Shown: positions 34,201 to 44,815 of the stretch, piece after piece | Position numbering within the stretch: position 1 is the stretch's first letter | Layout of the letters: every line of letters starts with the position of its first letter | From: Eutreptiella sp. 'Long Island Sound 2002' | Taxonomy: Eukaryota; Euglenozoa; Euglenophyceae; Eutreptiales; Eutreptiaceae | NCBI GenBank assembly: GCA_964036045.1 | Contig: OZ038393.1 | Coordinates: 45,314,429 to 45,378,428 of the forward strand | Direction: 5' to 3' | DNA: 64,000 nucleotides | Made by a program: the position numbers and the translations under genes | Notes under the pieces: model-generated | Seen by the model: only the letters and a program-made list of their open reading frames with translations | What the model was told of the DNA's origin: nothing | The model's database searches: none

Positions 34201-36410
34201 CGTTCGCGGGGAGGGCGTCGCGGAGTAGGGGGAGAGTGAGATCGGTGGGCGGGTGTAGGAGGGGGAGCCAGGGGTCCGGGGTGCAGCGGGCGGCGAAGAA
34301 GGCGTGGTCCACGGAGACGTGTCGGTTGGCCGTCTGGGATCGGGACTGGGCCGTGACCTCGGCGAGCCGTTCCTCGCGGGTCGTGAGGGTGGCTCCCGGG
34401 TGGGGGAGGATGCCGTGGAACGGTTCCAGGGGAGGGGAGGTCATCCGGAGGACGGTGCAAGTGGCGGAGGTGATGGAGGGGGAGGAGAGGACGGCAGCGC
34501 AAGAGACGTAGCCGCGGGCGGCCGACGCCTCTTGGAGGGCAGTGGACTGGGCGGCTAGGTGATGTGCGGAGAGGGGAAAGGTGAACCGGGCCAGGGACCG
34601 TAGCAGAGTTGGGTCGTCGGGCGGGTGTGGGAGCAGCTGGTGCGCGAGGGAGTGGTGGGCGGCGATGTAGTGGTCGGGGAGGGAGGGGGTAAGGGAGAGC
34701 CAACCCCATGCCAGGTCAAGGGCGGCTGAGAGGGAGTCCATGTCCTCGACAGTTGCCAGGCGCCATCGGAACGGACGCCAAGAGTGGGCGTCGCAGGAGC
34801 GGTGGTGCAGGGCGACCTGCGCCAGCACCATGGCGTGTGAGGTGTGGCAGGGGAGGACGTGGTGAGTGTGGGAGGCGATGGGTCCGGTGGCGAAGATGTG
34901 GTCGATGGCGGTGGACCGGGTGGAGCCGTGGCGGGTGGTGAAGTTGGTGGGAGTGGCTGGGGGGACCAGGCGGTGCCAGGCCGAGAGCGGGCCTAGGGCC
35001 CCGAGTGCGGAGGCCAGGGGGGTGCCTGGGGCTCCCGTGCTGTTGAGGTCGCCCAGGAGGACGCACAGGTCGGGACGAATGCGGGAGCGGAGGTGGTTCA
35101 TGAGCTTGACCTCGGAAACCCACTCGGAGTACGAGAGGCGTGGGGGGAGGTGGGCGTTGAACAGGAGGGCACGGCCCCCTAGTGAGAGGGGGACCGTGGA
35201 GGCAATCCAGTGCGGGCTGTCATAGACGAGGTCGGCGGGCTGGGAGGGGGCGCGGAGGGACCGGAGCCAGGCCGTGCGGAGGCCTGAGCCTTGGCCGGAT
35301 GCGGTGCTGTAGTGGGCCTCGTACCGCGGTGGGAGGGCAGGGCGAGCCGCAGCCAAGTCCCAGAGCTCCTGCTCGGCGACCACGTCGGGGGTTAGGGCCT
35401 CGAGCCAGGTGCAGGCGAGGGAGACTTGGCCGGCGATGCCGCCCCAGTTGTGCGTGAGGAAGGTGAGGGCTGTGTCGCGGAGGGGGGTGGACGACCTGGT
35501 CTCGGGGGTCGGGGAGGGAGAGGACGAAGGCGGGGGTCGGCTGGAGGAGGCGGTCGGGGGGGGGGGGGCGCAGGGGGCAGCCCAGGGGATGGCCAAGACG
35601 GGGACAGCCCCGGGCAGTAGCATGCCCTGGAAGCCGACCACACAGCGGGCGGCGGTGTCACGAGTGCACACGGGCGGGGCTTTGTGGGGGGGGGTGCAGA
35701 AGAAGTGAGGCCAGTGGTCGGTCGGCGATGTGGGGAGGTCGACGAAGGCGGTGTGAGGCCTGGGGCGTCCACAGTCGGGACAAGCGGAGGAGGTGACGAG
35801 TGGGGCGTCGGGGAGGGCGGGGTGTAGCGTCCAAGCAGAGGTCGGGCCTGACGAGCGAGCATACGCTGGGGACGGGGGGAGGGGGGCCGACGGCAAGTGG
35901 GCGGTGTCCCAGAACGCGGTCCACTTGGCGTCCACGTGCAAGGGCGGGGTGATCCAGAAGGAGGGGTCGCGGCGTTGGCGGGGGAAGGAGGCGAGCCAAC
36001 CGCACACTGTGGGGAGGGCGGAGGCGAGGAGCGAGGGGGGCAGCGACGTGTAGACCTGGGCGGCGTGCAGGAGGTCCCGGAGGGGGCCCGGGGGGAGGTT
36101 GGTGGCCGGGGGGAGGCAAAGGGGGAGAAGGTCAGCAGAGTGTGTGCACTCGGGGCAGTGCGCGAGGGCCGGGCGCCGCAGCGTACCGAAGTGAAGGCAT
36201 ATACGGGGGGAGGAGGCCGGTGGTGTAGCGGGTGCGCGGGGGGGGGTCTCCCGGGCGCAGGACTAGGGACGGGGCTCCGGGCCGGAGAGGAGGTCAGCCC
36301 CGGCGCGGTGGGCGTCGAGTGGGCGGGGGAAGTGGGAGGCGAGGAAGGTCGCCCAGGCCAGGGTCGGGAGGTCGGGGGCGCTGGAGGCGGGGAGAGTGTC
36401 CGGCAGGGCG
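31140..36410 (-). pseudogene. LINE-B ORF2: endonuclease, RT, RNase H, zinc finger, with in-frame stops
   Basis: One continuous frame on the minus strand. A Cys-rich N-terminal region (H-C-P-E-C near 36,150; C-P-D-C-G near 35,775) precedes an APE endonuclease (H-N-W-G-G-I near 35,450, L-G-D-L-N-S-T near 35,055, T-A-I-D-H-I-F near 34,900, S-H-A-M-V near 34,840). Then come RT (L-S-Y-S-D-D-R near 33,375), RNase H (A-C-D-G-S near 32,590, A-E-W near 32,470, S-D-S-T-A-S near 32,395, A-E-A-D-S-L-A near 32,215) and a C-P-F-C ... H ... C finger near 31,890. Stops TAG 36,270, TAG 33,404, TAG 33,272, TAA 32,511 and TAG 32,022 each differ by one C-to-T from a Gln codon. A frameshift lies near 31,680, after which the frame continues to about 31,140. 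Confidence 0.85.
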
Positions 36411-37429
36411 AGTCAGGTGTGTCTGCGTGCACTGGGGAACATGGCGCTGCGGACCGCCCTGCCTGACGTGGGGGCCCAGGGCGCTGTGCGGCCATGGTGC
36501 CTCGGGGAGCGACGGGGGGAGGAACGGGGGGGAAAGCTGGCGGTTGCGTTTGGTGGGACGGGGCTGAGGGTCGCCCGGGACGGACGGGCGGTGGGAGGGG
36601 GGAGTGTTGAGTGTGGCGGCCGGGGCGTGCCAGGTTGCCCATCGTCCCGTCTGCCCCGGACCGCAAGGGACCAGCCCTCGTCGTGCTGGATGACGCGCGT
36701 GGGCAGTGAGGCTAAGAGGGAGGTGTGCAGGGCGGGGGCGATGGAGGCGAACGCGTGTCCGCGGCGGGCGTCGGCGTCAGTGACGTACACGACGGTCTGC
36801 AGGTTGTGGGTGAGGGTGACTGCCATGAAGGGGTGCGGGCCTAGGCGGAGGTCTGAGACGCGGACGATGCCGGTGGTGGCTGGCGAGGAGCCGACGGGGG
36901 CGAAGGTGGGGACCGAGGAGGCGGGGGTGGCGCCGGTGGCGGAGGGCGCGGGGGCGCCTGGGAGGGGGGGCTGGGTTAGGAGGGTCGGGGCGGGGAGTGG
37001 TGCGGGCGGGGCGGCGGCGCCAGGGGCTTGCTGGGAGGGCGCTAGCGGCGCGGCGGAGCCAAGGCGGAACCCGTCCAGGTCCGCCGTGGAGCGGGGGGGG
37101 AGGGCAGTTTTGGTGTAGGAGATGAGCTCCTGAAACTGGGCCAGGGTGGACAGACGGCCACACAGCCGTGCCATGGCCGCGCGAAGGGTGTCGGCGGAGG
37201 AGACGTGTTGGAGGTCCTGGTAGGCCTCTATGGGGAAGGAGGGGGCGCTGGCGATGGTGAAGGCCGCCGTCAACCAGGGAGTGTCGGCATGGGCCTGAGC
37301 GGCTGTGATGAGGGGCTGGATGGCCTGGAGGGCAGGCAGGGAGGCCGCGGAGGAGGCGGCGGCTCCGTACCGTTGGGAGACCAGGGTGAGGAGCTTGTTG
37401 AGGTGGAGGCGGAGGGTGGGCTTGTGGAG
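36411..37429 (-). pseudogene. LINE-B ORF1, 3' part (gag-like second domain)
   Basis: Starts at the 3' copy of the 16-bp target duplication and continues in the ORF2 frame to a TGA near 36,413. The first 120 residues (L-H-K-P-T-L-R-L-H-L-N-K-L-L onwards, then V-S-Q-R-Y-G-A-A) align with the second domain of the LINE-C protein (V-N-D-K-Y-G-G). They are followed by a Pro/Ala-rich linker and a short folded-looking segment (V-V-Y-V-T-D-A-D-A-R-R-G-H-A-F). Function inferred as RNA binding or assembly from its position before ORF2. Confidence 0.65.
37414..37429. repeat. 16-bp target-site duplication of LINE-C (3' side)
   Basis: GGGTGGGCTTGTGGAG, identical to 41,105-41,120. Confidence 0.8.
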
Positions 37430-37866
37430 TCTGGTGTCTGGTGTCTGAGTGCCTGGAACCGATTCCACCAAACACACCGAATACGGCTGCCCCGGCCAGG
37501 CTGGGCTGGACGTCGCCACACCGCGGCGGGCGAAGCGTCCATCGCGTCGCTCTCGTCTCCCCCTTGCCCCCCCCCCCCCCCGTCCCTCGGGTCCCCGCCG
37601 CCTTCCGCCGGGCGCCACACGGCGCGGGCCGGAGGGGGGGAGTTTGCTGTCTACCGCCTGCCCACGCACTGCACAATGCTGGAACGCTGCCGGGCATGGG
37701 TCGCTGAGCTGCAAGCACGACATGCACTGCGCTGTATCCGGGCATTTTCGGGCCGTGTTGAGTAGTGAGTCGCGGGGCCCTGCGCACGCAAGGCCGGCAT
37801 CAGGCTGGAAGGGCGGTGTGACAGCACACGCTGCAAGAACCTCTGCCCCTCTGTTCAGGTAAGTCG

Positions 37867-39636
37867 CTACAGCCTCCAGTACTCCAGCTGGGTGCCTGGT
37901 TCCCATGGCAACACTGCATCCGGGCTTAACTGGTGGACAGATAGATCCGCTGGCCACTGCGCACGCAGGGTTGGCGCTAGGGCCGGGGTCAGCAGCCACA
38001 CAGGTCGAAGGCGCTGCTGCAGTGCGCGCCACAGAAAACATGTGTCGTGAGCCGCGAAGGCGACCACCACAAGGCAGCCACCGCCGGGGCCATGGCTCCG
38101 GGGCGGGGGTAGGGGCATGGCAGACAGGGCGCCTGGCGCTAGCTCCCAACGGGGCAGCATGCGGACTACCACCCCAAGTAGTGCTGCGCTATCGGAGGCC
38201 CAGTCAGGGGTGCTATGGCCGCCGGGGGGGCGGATGGCTGTGGGCTGATACCGACGCGGTCGCTGAGGACGGCGGGGGCGGGGCACCCTCGTGTAGGAAC
38301 CAAGCGTGGCCATCCGCCGCCGTGGGCTTGAGGGCCCGTTGCACGACCGCCACCAGGGCGCTGTGTTGTGACGGGCGGGTGAGGGCTAGCGTTGTGGCGG
38401 GGATGCTCTCACGGAACGTGATGGGGTCCTTCGCGGTGCTCATGTCGGTGAAGGTGGACATGGGGAGGGCCTCGTCGGACGGTACCACGGCGGCGGCTTG
38501 CGCCCAGTTGCTAAAACCGCGCTGCGCGGCCTGCGTGATGGCCTCTCCCAGGGTGTTGAGGGTGGCCCGTTGCTTGGCCTCGAGGTCTTGTCCCCCGTAC
38601 TTGTCGTTCACCTTCTGCACGAACTGCTCGAGCTCCTTCGCAGGCCGCGGGCGGGAACCGGGGGGGCACGCCTCCCAGATAGACTTGGCCCCCACGACCA
38701 GTGCGGCTGTCGTTGAGATGGCCCCCAGGTTGGTGGTGATGCGGGCAGGAAGGCCGTACGGGCGGGCCAACAACGCCAGCGCTGAGAAGAGCGTGGCGGC
38801 TTGGTAGTTGGCTATGACGGACAGGTGGTCTAGAAGGGACTGGATGCTCGCCGGGTTGTGCGCTGGGGGGGCGTCCAGAAACTCCTCCCACGCGGCGGGA
38901 GCGGGGGAGCATTGGGGCCTGCTTGTACCAGAGCGTCGCGCGCCTGCAGCTCTGCGCGAATGGACGGGTAGGTGAGGGTCCCGTCCTTCTCGCGCTCACT
39001 CAGCTCAGACTGCCACCCAGACAGTGCGAGCGGCCCAGGGCCCGGTTACTTGGCCCCCTTGTCGTTCTGCAAGACCAGGATGGTTGGGTAGGCAAGTTGG
39101 AGTCCTCGATGCGTCGCAGCCCACAACGTAAGCCACTGGATCAGTGGGAAGCGGAGGACCACAGGGCGCACCGCTGTCACCCACCCCAGGACGTCCAGCA
39201 GGTCCTCGACCGCCAAGTTACGCAGTGAGTCATCGCCAAACTCACGGCAATGGGAGATGGCTGCGCGGAGGAGGACGTCGCGGTCGGTCGCTGGCTTCTC
39301 CGTGGCGTAGTCCAGCAGCAAGAGCACACACCTCTGGTACGATAGCCAAGAGTAGGCAGGGAAGTGAGTACGCAGCGTCTTGACGTCCAAGTCCTTGAGC
39401 TTTCCCGTTACCACTGCCCAGTACAACGCAAGCGAGGCCAGGACGCTGGATTGCGACGTCAAGAGAACGTTGTTGACGTTGACGTTGGACTCGTAGTGAC
39501 GGGCAGCAGCGTACACCCGAGTTGTCGCAGCGTCCTCGGATATGGACAGCACAGGCCACGTTTCAGCCCCACGAAGAGAGGCCTGCCGCTCAGCCGGGGA
39601 CAGGGTTGCGAAAGCGTTGCGCGCTGCAGGAGGCAT
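37867..39636 (-). pseudogene. LINE-C gag-like protein, broken
   Basis: ATG at 39,636 (M-P-P-A-A-R-N-A-F-A-T-L-S-P-A-E-R). First domain to 39,046, homologous to LINE-B ORF1 at about 42,195-41,640 (shared L-S-P, W-P-V/L-L-S-I, Q/H-W-L-x-x-W-A-A). A TAA at about 39,047 is in frame and one change from CAA; the same frame continues (L-S-G-W-Q-S-E-L-S-E-R-E-K-D-G), shifts by one base near 38,890, and runs through the second domain (V-N-D-K-Y-G-G near 38,600) to 38,213. An overlapping frame, 38,313-37,867, may carry the C-terminus after another shift. Domain function unknown; the homology to LINE-B ORF1 is the main evidence. Confidence 0.6.
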
Positions 39637-40329
39637 GATATCTGAAGGCGAGGAGTGCGCGATGCGGGGTACTGAGCCTCATATCCTGCAGTCAGGGGGC
39701 GGGTTGAGCGTCATCTGTCCTATCGCGGTTGTGTTCCCCGTTCCCCCTCACCCTGTGTGCACCCTCTGGCTGCCCCGCGCATGTCCCCTGTCGCTGCGCT
39801 ACTCGCTGCTTACGTGCTGTTACCCACTGTGGCTTCTCCGCACTGCTACCCCTTCGTCGTCCCTCACCCATTCTCCCTGTTCTTACAGCCACTGGCACTC
39901 GTGGCCTGGGTCGTGCACCCAACACTCTACAGCACAGGCAATAGGGTCAGACACAAGGACAGGCAGCAGTCGGTTGCTGGGTGATGAAATAGGAAGTGGG
40001 GGGAGGAGGCATATGGCTTTTTCGTGACAAGTCCGCAGGGCGTCGGGGGCGGACAGCTAGTGTGAGCCGGACACGGTCGCATCGTTGGGTGCAGTCGTTG
40101 GCGGCCCCCTACGTCGGGTTCGGGGAGCACAGCTGCCGCCAATCTCCAGTCAACGCGGCCTCCCTGTTCACGCTGGCCATCGCAGCTGGCGGTGGTCTGG
40201 TTCCCGTCGACCCAGTTTGGCCGTCCGCCCGTCCACGGCCAGACAACACACCCTGGGCTTGGCTACCATGGAAGCCCAGCGCCGCTTCTTCCCGGACCTC
40301 CACAGCGCACACCTGGCGTTTGTCTGCTG

Positions 40330-40815
40330 CCACACGGCAGAGCCTGGGCCCCAGAGCCGTCCATAGCCGCACGGCGTCACGGGTGGGGGTGTCCAGGCTA
40401 GGGTAGGCGCACACGTGGTGTCATTTTTCTGCCACACGGCAGAGCCCGAGCCCCAGAGCCGTCCACAGCCGCACGGCGTCACGGTTGGGGGTACCCTGGC
40501 AAGGGTGGTGCACACCGGGTGTCGTGTTGCTGCCGCACCGCAGAGCCCGGGCCCCAGAGCCGTCCATAGCCGCACGGCGTCACGGTTGGGGTTACCCTGG
40601 CAGGGGTGGTGCACACCTGGTGTCGTGTTGCTGCCCCACGGCAGAGCCCGGGCCCCAGAGCCGTCCATAGCCGCACGGCGTCACGGATGGGGGTATCCTG
40701 GCTGGGTTGGTGCACACCTGGTGTCTTGTTGCTGCCCCACGGCAGAGCCCGGGCCCCAAAGCCGTCCATAGCCGCACGGCGTCACGGTTGGGGGTGTCCT
40801 GGCTGGGGGACCGCA
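40330..40815 (+). repeat. 101-bp tandem repeat in LINE-C 5' region
   Basis: CCAGAGCCGTCCATAGCCGC-type junctions occur at 40,351, 40,453, 40,554, 40,655 and 40,756, so the period is 101 bp with nearly five units. An A10 run follows at about 40,833. Confidence 0.9.
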
Positions 40816-41104
40816 CAATCCCTGTGTAGACTAAAAAAAAAACAGGCTCATGGTCACGCACGTGACCGTGGGGACGAAAAGGGGCCATGTTGTTTCATGG
40901 CCAGGAGGCAGGAGGAGGGCCCTGATCCTCCCCGGAAGTCCTTGTGTTGCGCACTGTTTTCCCTTCCCCCCCTGCTGGTGGCCACCGCACGGTGCCCCTC
41001 CAGCGCGGCCTGCCCCGCACGGGACGCCGCAGCGTCGCCGAGCCTTGCGATTGGGGTTTTCATCCTGGCGCCCCGGTCGCACGACCACCAGGGGGACTCC
41101 CGCG

Positions 41105-41120
41105 GGGTGGGCTTGTGGAG
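41105..41120. repeat. 16-bp target-site duplication of LINE-C (5' side)
   Basis: GGGTGGGCTTGTGGAG, identical to 37,414-37,429. Confidence 0.8.
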
Positions 41121-42943
41121 GTCGGGGCAGGAGTAACAGGCACCTTTGGCGGCGAGCACCAGGCTAGCGGTGGACGTGGAGACCGAGAGGTGCTGCACGG
41201 TCCTGAGGGGCAGGTGGCATTCTTGCCCATGGCCACAATGCACATGGCCGTGTGGTGTGCGTCGGCCTTGGGGACGGAGGAGAGGCCGTCGAGTAACGAC
41301 AAGGTGTCTTGGGAGCTCGGGGCTGGGCCGACCTGGAAGAGCGTCTCCCAGTCTGACGGGGGTGGTGCGGCCGGCTGCGGGGGCTGGGGGCGGGGGGGAA
41401 GCAGGGACGAGGGTTGCGAAGCGTTGGGGGGTGCAGGGGCGGCGGCGGGGGCGGGGGCACCAGGGTCCGCAGGAGGGTCATTTGCCTGTGGGTTAGCGCG
41501 GCGGGCGGCTGCGGTGATGGCGGTGGAGATGTTGAGGGTGCGAATTGAACCATCATCTTTCCGATGGTTCAACTCGGTGTACCACCGTTGGGCTGACAGG
41601 GGGCAAGGGGCGGGGACTTGGACGTGGGGGCTGGCGGGGTCGAAGACACAGCTGAGGGCGGGGCAGGCCAGCCGGGAGCCGGTCTGCTGGGCCGCCCAAG
41701 TCGCTAGCCAGTGGAGCAGGGCGACCCGGGCGACCTTGGGCTTGATGGCCTCCTCGAAGGCGAGGAGGTCCAGGAGGCGGCGGAAGGGGATGGTGGGGGG
41801 GAGGTCGGGGGAGAAGGGGGAAATGTGAGCGAGGGCGGCCGAGGCGAGAGTGGCTTGGTCGAGGGTGGAGGCACGGGCGCCCCAGTCGATGAGGGCGCTC
41901 ATGCAGGAGGCATAGGGGAGCCACGAGGCGTCGTGGTGCGTGTTGAGGAGGGAGATCTCGTTCTCGGTGAGCTGCTCGGTGAAGGCGAACATCCAGAGGA
42001 GGGGGCTGGATATGATGGAGGAGCCGGCGAGGGGGATGGAGAGGACGTCCACATTCGCCGGCACGTGGCGCGCGGAGGCCAGCAGGCGTGGGGGTTGCTG
42101 GGAGTCCAGGGCGATGGACAGGAGGGGCCAGGCGTCGGCCGCCGTCAACTGTTCGCGCTGGAGGTCGGGGGACAGAGCTGAGAATGGGTGTGCCAGGGTG
42201 CCTGTGGGGAGCGGAGCAAGGGAGGGTCCAACACACGGCGCGTCGGGGGGTGGGAGGTCCGTTGGCGGCCGTGGGCGCCAGTCGAGGTGTGGGGTGGGGG
42301 TGGGAGGGGATGGTCGGGGCGGGCGGGCGAGAGAAAGGGAGAAGCCGAGGCAAGCGCCCAGGGCACGGAGGCTCCAGCATGCAGAGCGAACAGTGCTACC
42401 GGCAGTGGCGCAAATGTAGAAAGGGGGGGGGGGGTCAGGTGCGGGTGGAGGTCGTAGCTGAGCGTGGCGAGAGTCGTGACGTGGTACTGGGCGTGGGTGG
42501 TCTTGGGTGTGGTGCCAGGCGGGCGGGAGGCTCGCGCTGGGGGCTGGTGTTGGGTGTGGGGCGGGGTGGGCTGGTGGGGGGCAGAAGAAGCCAAGGCAAG
42601 CGCTCGAGGCCCGCAGGCTCCGGCATGCAGAGCGAACAGTGCTACGGGCGGTGGCGCAAAGTAAGAAAGGGGGGGGGGGATGGTGAGCCCGGAGTGGTCG
42701 GGGGCCGTCGTTGGGTGCGGCGTTCGTTGCGCGGTGGTGTCGGCTGGGGGAGAGGGATGGGGCGCGTGTGTGGCAAGGGGAGGGGTGCCGGGCGCGGCGT
42801 GTCGGGGGCGCAGGGAGTGGGAGCTCGACTGTCGGCTGTCCACAGTTGGGCTCTGGGGTGGGTGGCGTGTGGTGGTGGTGGGTGTGTCCTGCTACCGGTG
42901 TCCTACTACGAGGAAGTGATGAGGGTGTAGACTGCTTGGGCAC
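41121..42943 (-). pseudogene. LINE-B ORF1, 5' part (gag-like first domain)
   Basis: Open minus-strand frame. The folded region begins near 42,195 (F-S-A-L-S-P-D-L-Q-R-E-Q-L) and matches the first LINE-C domain through W-L-A-T-W-A-A-Q-Q near 41,700, then L-S-A-Q-R-W-Y-T-E-L. One base is shifted near 41,228; the alternative frame (H-L-P-L-R-T-V-Q-H-L-S-V-S-T-S-T-A) continues the homology into the 16-bp duplication at 41,120, where LINE-C interrupts it. Upstream of 42,200 the frame is Pro-rich and includes two copies, 245 bp apart, of a block around GCATGCAGAGCGAACAGTGC (42,378 and 42,623), probably untranslated leader. Confidence 0.6.
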
Positions 42944-44815
42944 TAAGGCCGGAGAGCCTGGGGCGGGGGAATGGGGCGCTGGCGGCGGGTTATCCCCGGC
43001 TGGGATGGCCGGGGTGCCCTAGGGCCCCGTGGGGGCAGAGGCTCCCCACGTCGGCGGGGTGCGAAACCACGGCCTGTTTTTCCGTCACCGAAGTTCTTAG
43101 GTTTCAACCCCAAGAACTTACCCGCCGCGGGGACTGTGGGCCGGGACGGCCAAGGGGGATGATTATGAAGAGGAAGTGGGGGGCCAAGATGAGCCTGGCG
43201 GTCGGCACCTTCCTTCGGCCTGGGGGAGGCCGATGCCCGGGGCTATTACCTATCCCTTGTGTCCGTGGTGCGGTGGTGGGTGGTGGTGTGGTACCCCCCA
43301 ACCGGCGTCTGTGCCCGGTGCCGTGGGCACATACCCCCGTTGGGGGCGGGTATGAAGCGCCCGGTCGCCTCGCCCCCCCTGCACAACAGACCGCCAGGCG
43401 CTGCTAGGCCTCTGGCGCCAGCTGGAGTGGGGGGGGGCGCTTGGGGCAGTGCGGGGCCCCTCCGCACTCCGGGCGGCCCGCACTGCCTGTATAGCGCTAC
43501 ACGGGCGACGCGGGCTCGAACCGCACGTGCGGGCCGCGCCGCCCCAGCTGGGGTGGGGGACAGGGGGGGGGGGACTGGGTTCAGCGACAGGTGTGACCGC
43601 TCGCCGGCTGGTCACACCACCACACTCCACGTCGGTGTAACGGCACTGGGGTTCTTGGGGCCCCGCCCAGGGTTCTGGGGGCCCCACCCAGGGGCCGTTG
43701 CCCCCCCCCGTTCGGTCTCTATGCGTGAGGCGTGGGAGGAGGGAAGGGTCAAAGGCCACTCGCGGCCATGACACATGGGGCGTAGGGAGGGAGGTATGAC
43801 TCACGCAATGCCATGATGCATGCAGCAGGGGGAAGCGGGGGCAAGGCCTGGACCCCCACCGCGTATGGGGGGTCCCCTCGTCAGCCAGGCGTCCGCCCGT
43901 CAGCGGCTGCGGAAGCCCACCTCGGTGGCGACGGTTACCTGTGAAGAAGGAGAGGGGGCGCGGAGGGGAGGAGGGGCATGGTGTGCATGCGGGGAGGGGG
44001 GGGGGCTGTGGGCAGGTTGGCGGGCGCGCGCGCAAGGGGGTGGGGTTGCGGTGTGCTCAGCCGCGAGCGTCACCGTTCGGCTGACCGGGGAAGAGGGGCG
44101 GCCGGGGCTGGCCAAAGTCGGCCGGGGAGCCCGGGGCGCCCGCGGCGCTGGGGGCCTCGGTCAGCGGAGGGGCCCGCACCCCGCTCGGCGGGGACGAATC
44201 CCGCCGAGCGTCATCCACGGCGGCGAATCCTGGTGGAGGCGGGGGGAAGCGCCACGGCGTCCCCTCGCGGCCGAACCGGACCGGGACGGGCCCCGCCGGA
44301 TGGATACCGGGGGGGCGGGCGGGGCTGGGCTCCGGGGCTCCGGGGCCCGGGACCCTGGTGGCTGTGGGCCGGCGCGGGGGGGGCCGGGCGGGCCTCCAGG
44401 CTGCGGCTGGTGAGGGGGGGCGTGGAAGGGCCGGGCGGGCTCGGGGGCGAACCCTGAGAGGCCCCCAGGAGCTGGGCGAGGGCTCCTGAGGGCGGCCCTC
44501 CCTGAGGGGGGGGGGGGGGTGCTCCCTGCCCGGGGGACGTCAGGGGCCCCTCTTGAGCGAGGGGGGGGGCAGGGCGTGCATTGCCCGGTGTAGGGCCATG
44601 TCCATTCATGGCCGCACGGCATGGGACTATATCCCCAACCCTCCGCGCCGGAGTCCCGTTTGTGGGGGGGCTGAGGGAGGGGGGGGTGGCGGTTGTCGTG
44701 TGCACGCACCCATGTGGGGGGGGGGGGGTCGCCGGTGGGAGCTCCGTCCGGCGAGGCCGTGAAAACCCGGTGGCGTCCCCTGGGCCCCTTCTAGGAAGAA
44801 CCTCGGATTCGCCGC
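42944..44815. other. Very GC-rich region without recognised genes
   Basis: Long open frames on both strands reflect the scarcity of A/T-rich stop codons; none has a recognisable domain. Contains G-runs of 8-10 and a segment near 43,080-43,130 with AAGTTCTTAGGTTTCAACCC that is locally AT-richer. It may be LINE-B 5' leader or an older repeat. Confidence 0.35.

Larger units (their letters stand above)
37430..41104 (-). mobile_element. LINE-C: ORF1-only retroelement inserted in LINE-B ORF1
   Basis: Flanked by a perfect 16-bp direct repeat (GGGTGGGCTTGTGGAG at 37,414-37,429 and 41,105-41,120). Removing the insert and one repeat rejoins LINE-B ORF1 through C-P-D-L-H-K-P-T-L-R-L, matching the order of domains in the LINE-C protein itself. 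It is 3,675 bp, with a 5' region holding a 101-bp tandem repeat, a gag-like gene and a short AGACACC-repeat 3' end. There is no endonuclease or RT, so it must have been mobilised in trans. The layout recalls HAL1, the ORF1-only LINE derivative of mammals. Confidence 0.75.
30030..42943 (-). mobile_element. LINE-B, GC-rich non-LTR retrotransposon interrupted by LINE-C
   Basis: Minus-strand element: gag-like ORF1 (42,200-41,121 and 37,429-36,414), endonuclease/RT/RNase H ORF2 (36,410 to about 31,140), then a 3' region ending with CATCCGG repeats, CAA repeats and (TA)n. The 5' limit is not visible; GC-rich DNA without genes continues to 44,815. LINE-C at 37,430-41,104 splits ORF1. Many stops are in frame, so the copy is dead. 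Much richer in GC than LINE-A, and its proteins are clearly different. Confidence 0.85.

Noticed and set aside
32022-36413. Reassignment of TAG/TAA to glutamine
   Set aside because: Gln is plausible at each stop, but the nuclear-protein and piggyBac genes here end in TAG, LINE-A ORF1 and ORF2 end in TGA, and mutation explains the pattern.
42944-44815. Host genes suggested by long GC-rich ORFs
   Set aside because: Open frames occur on both strands at once, composition is Pro/Arg/Gly-dominated, and there are no domains or splice structure.
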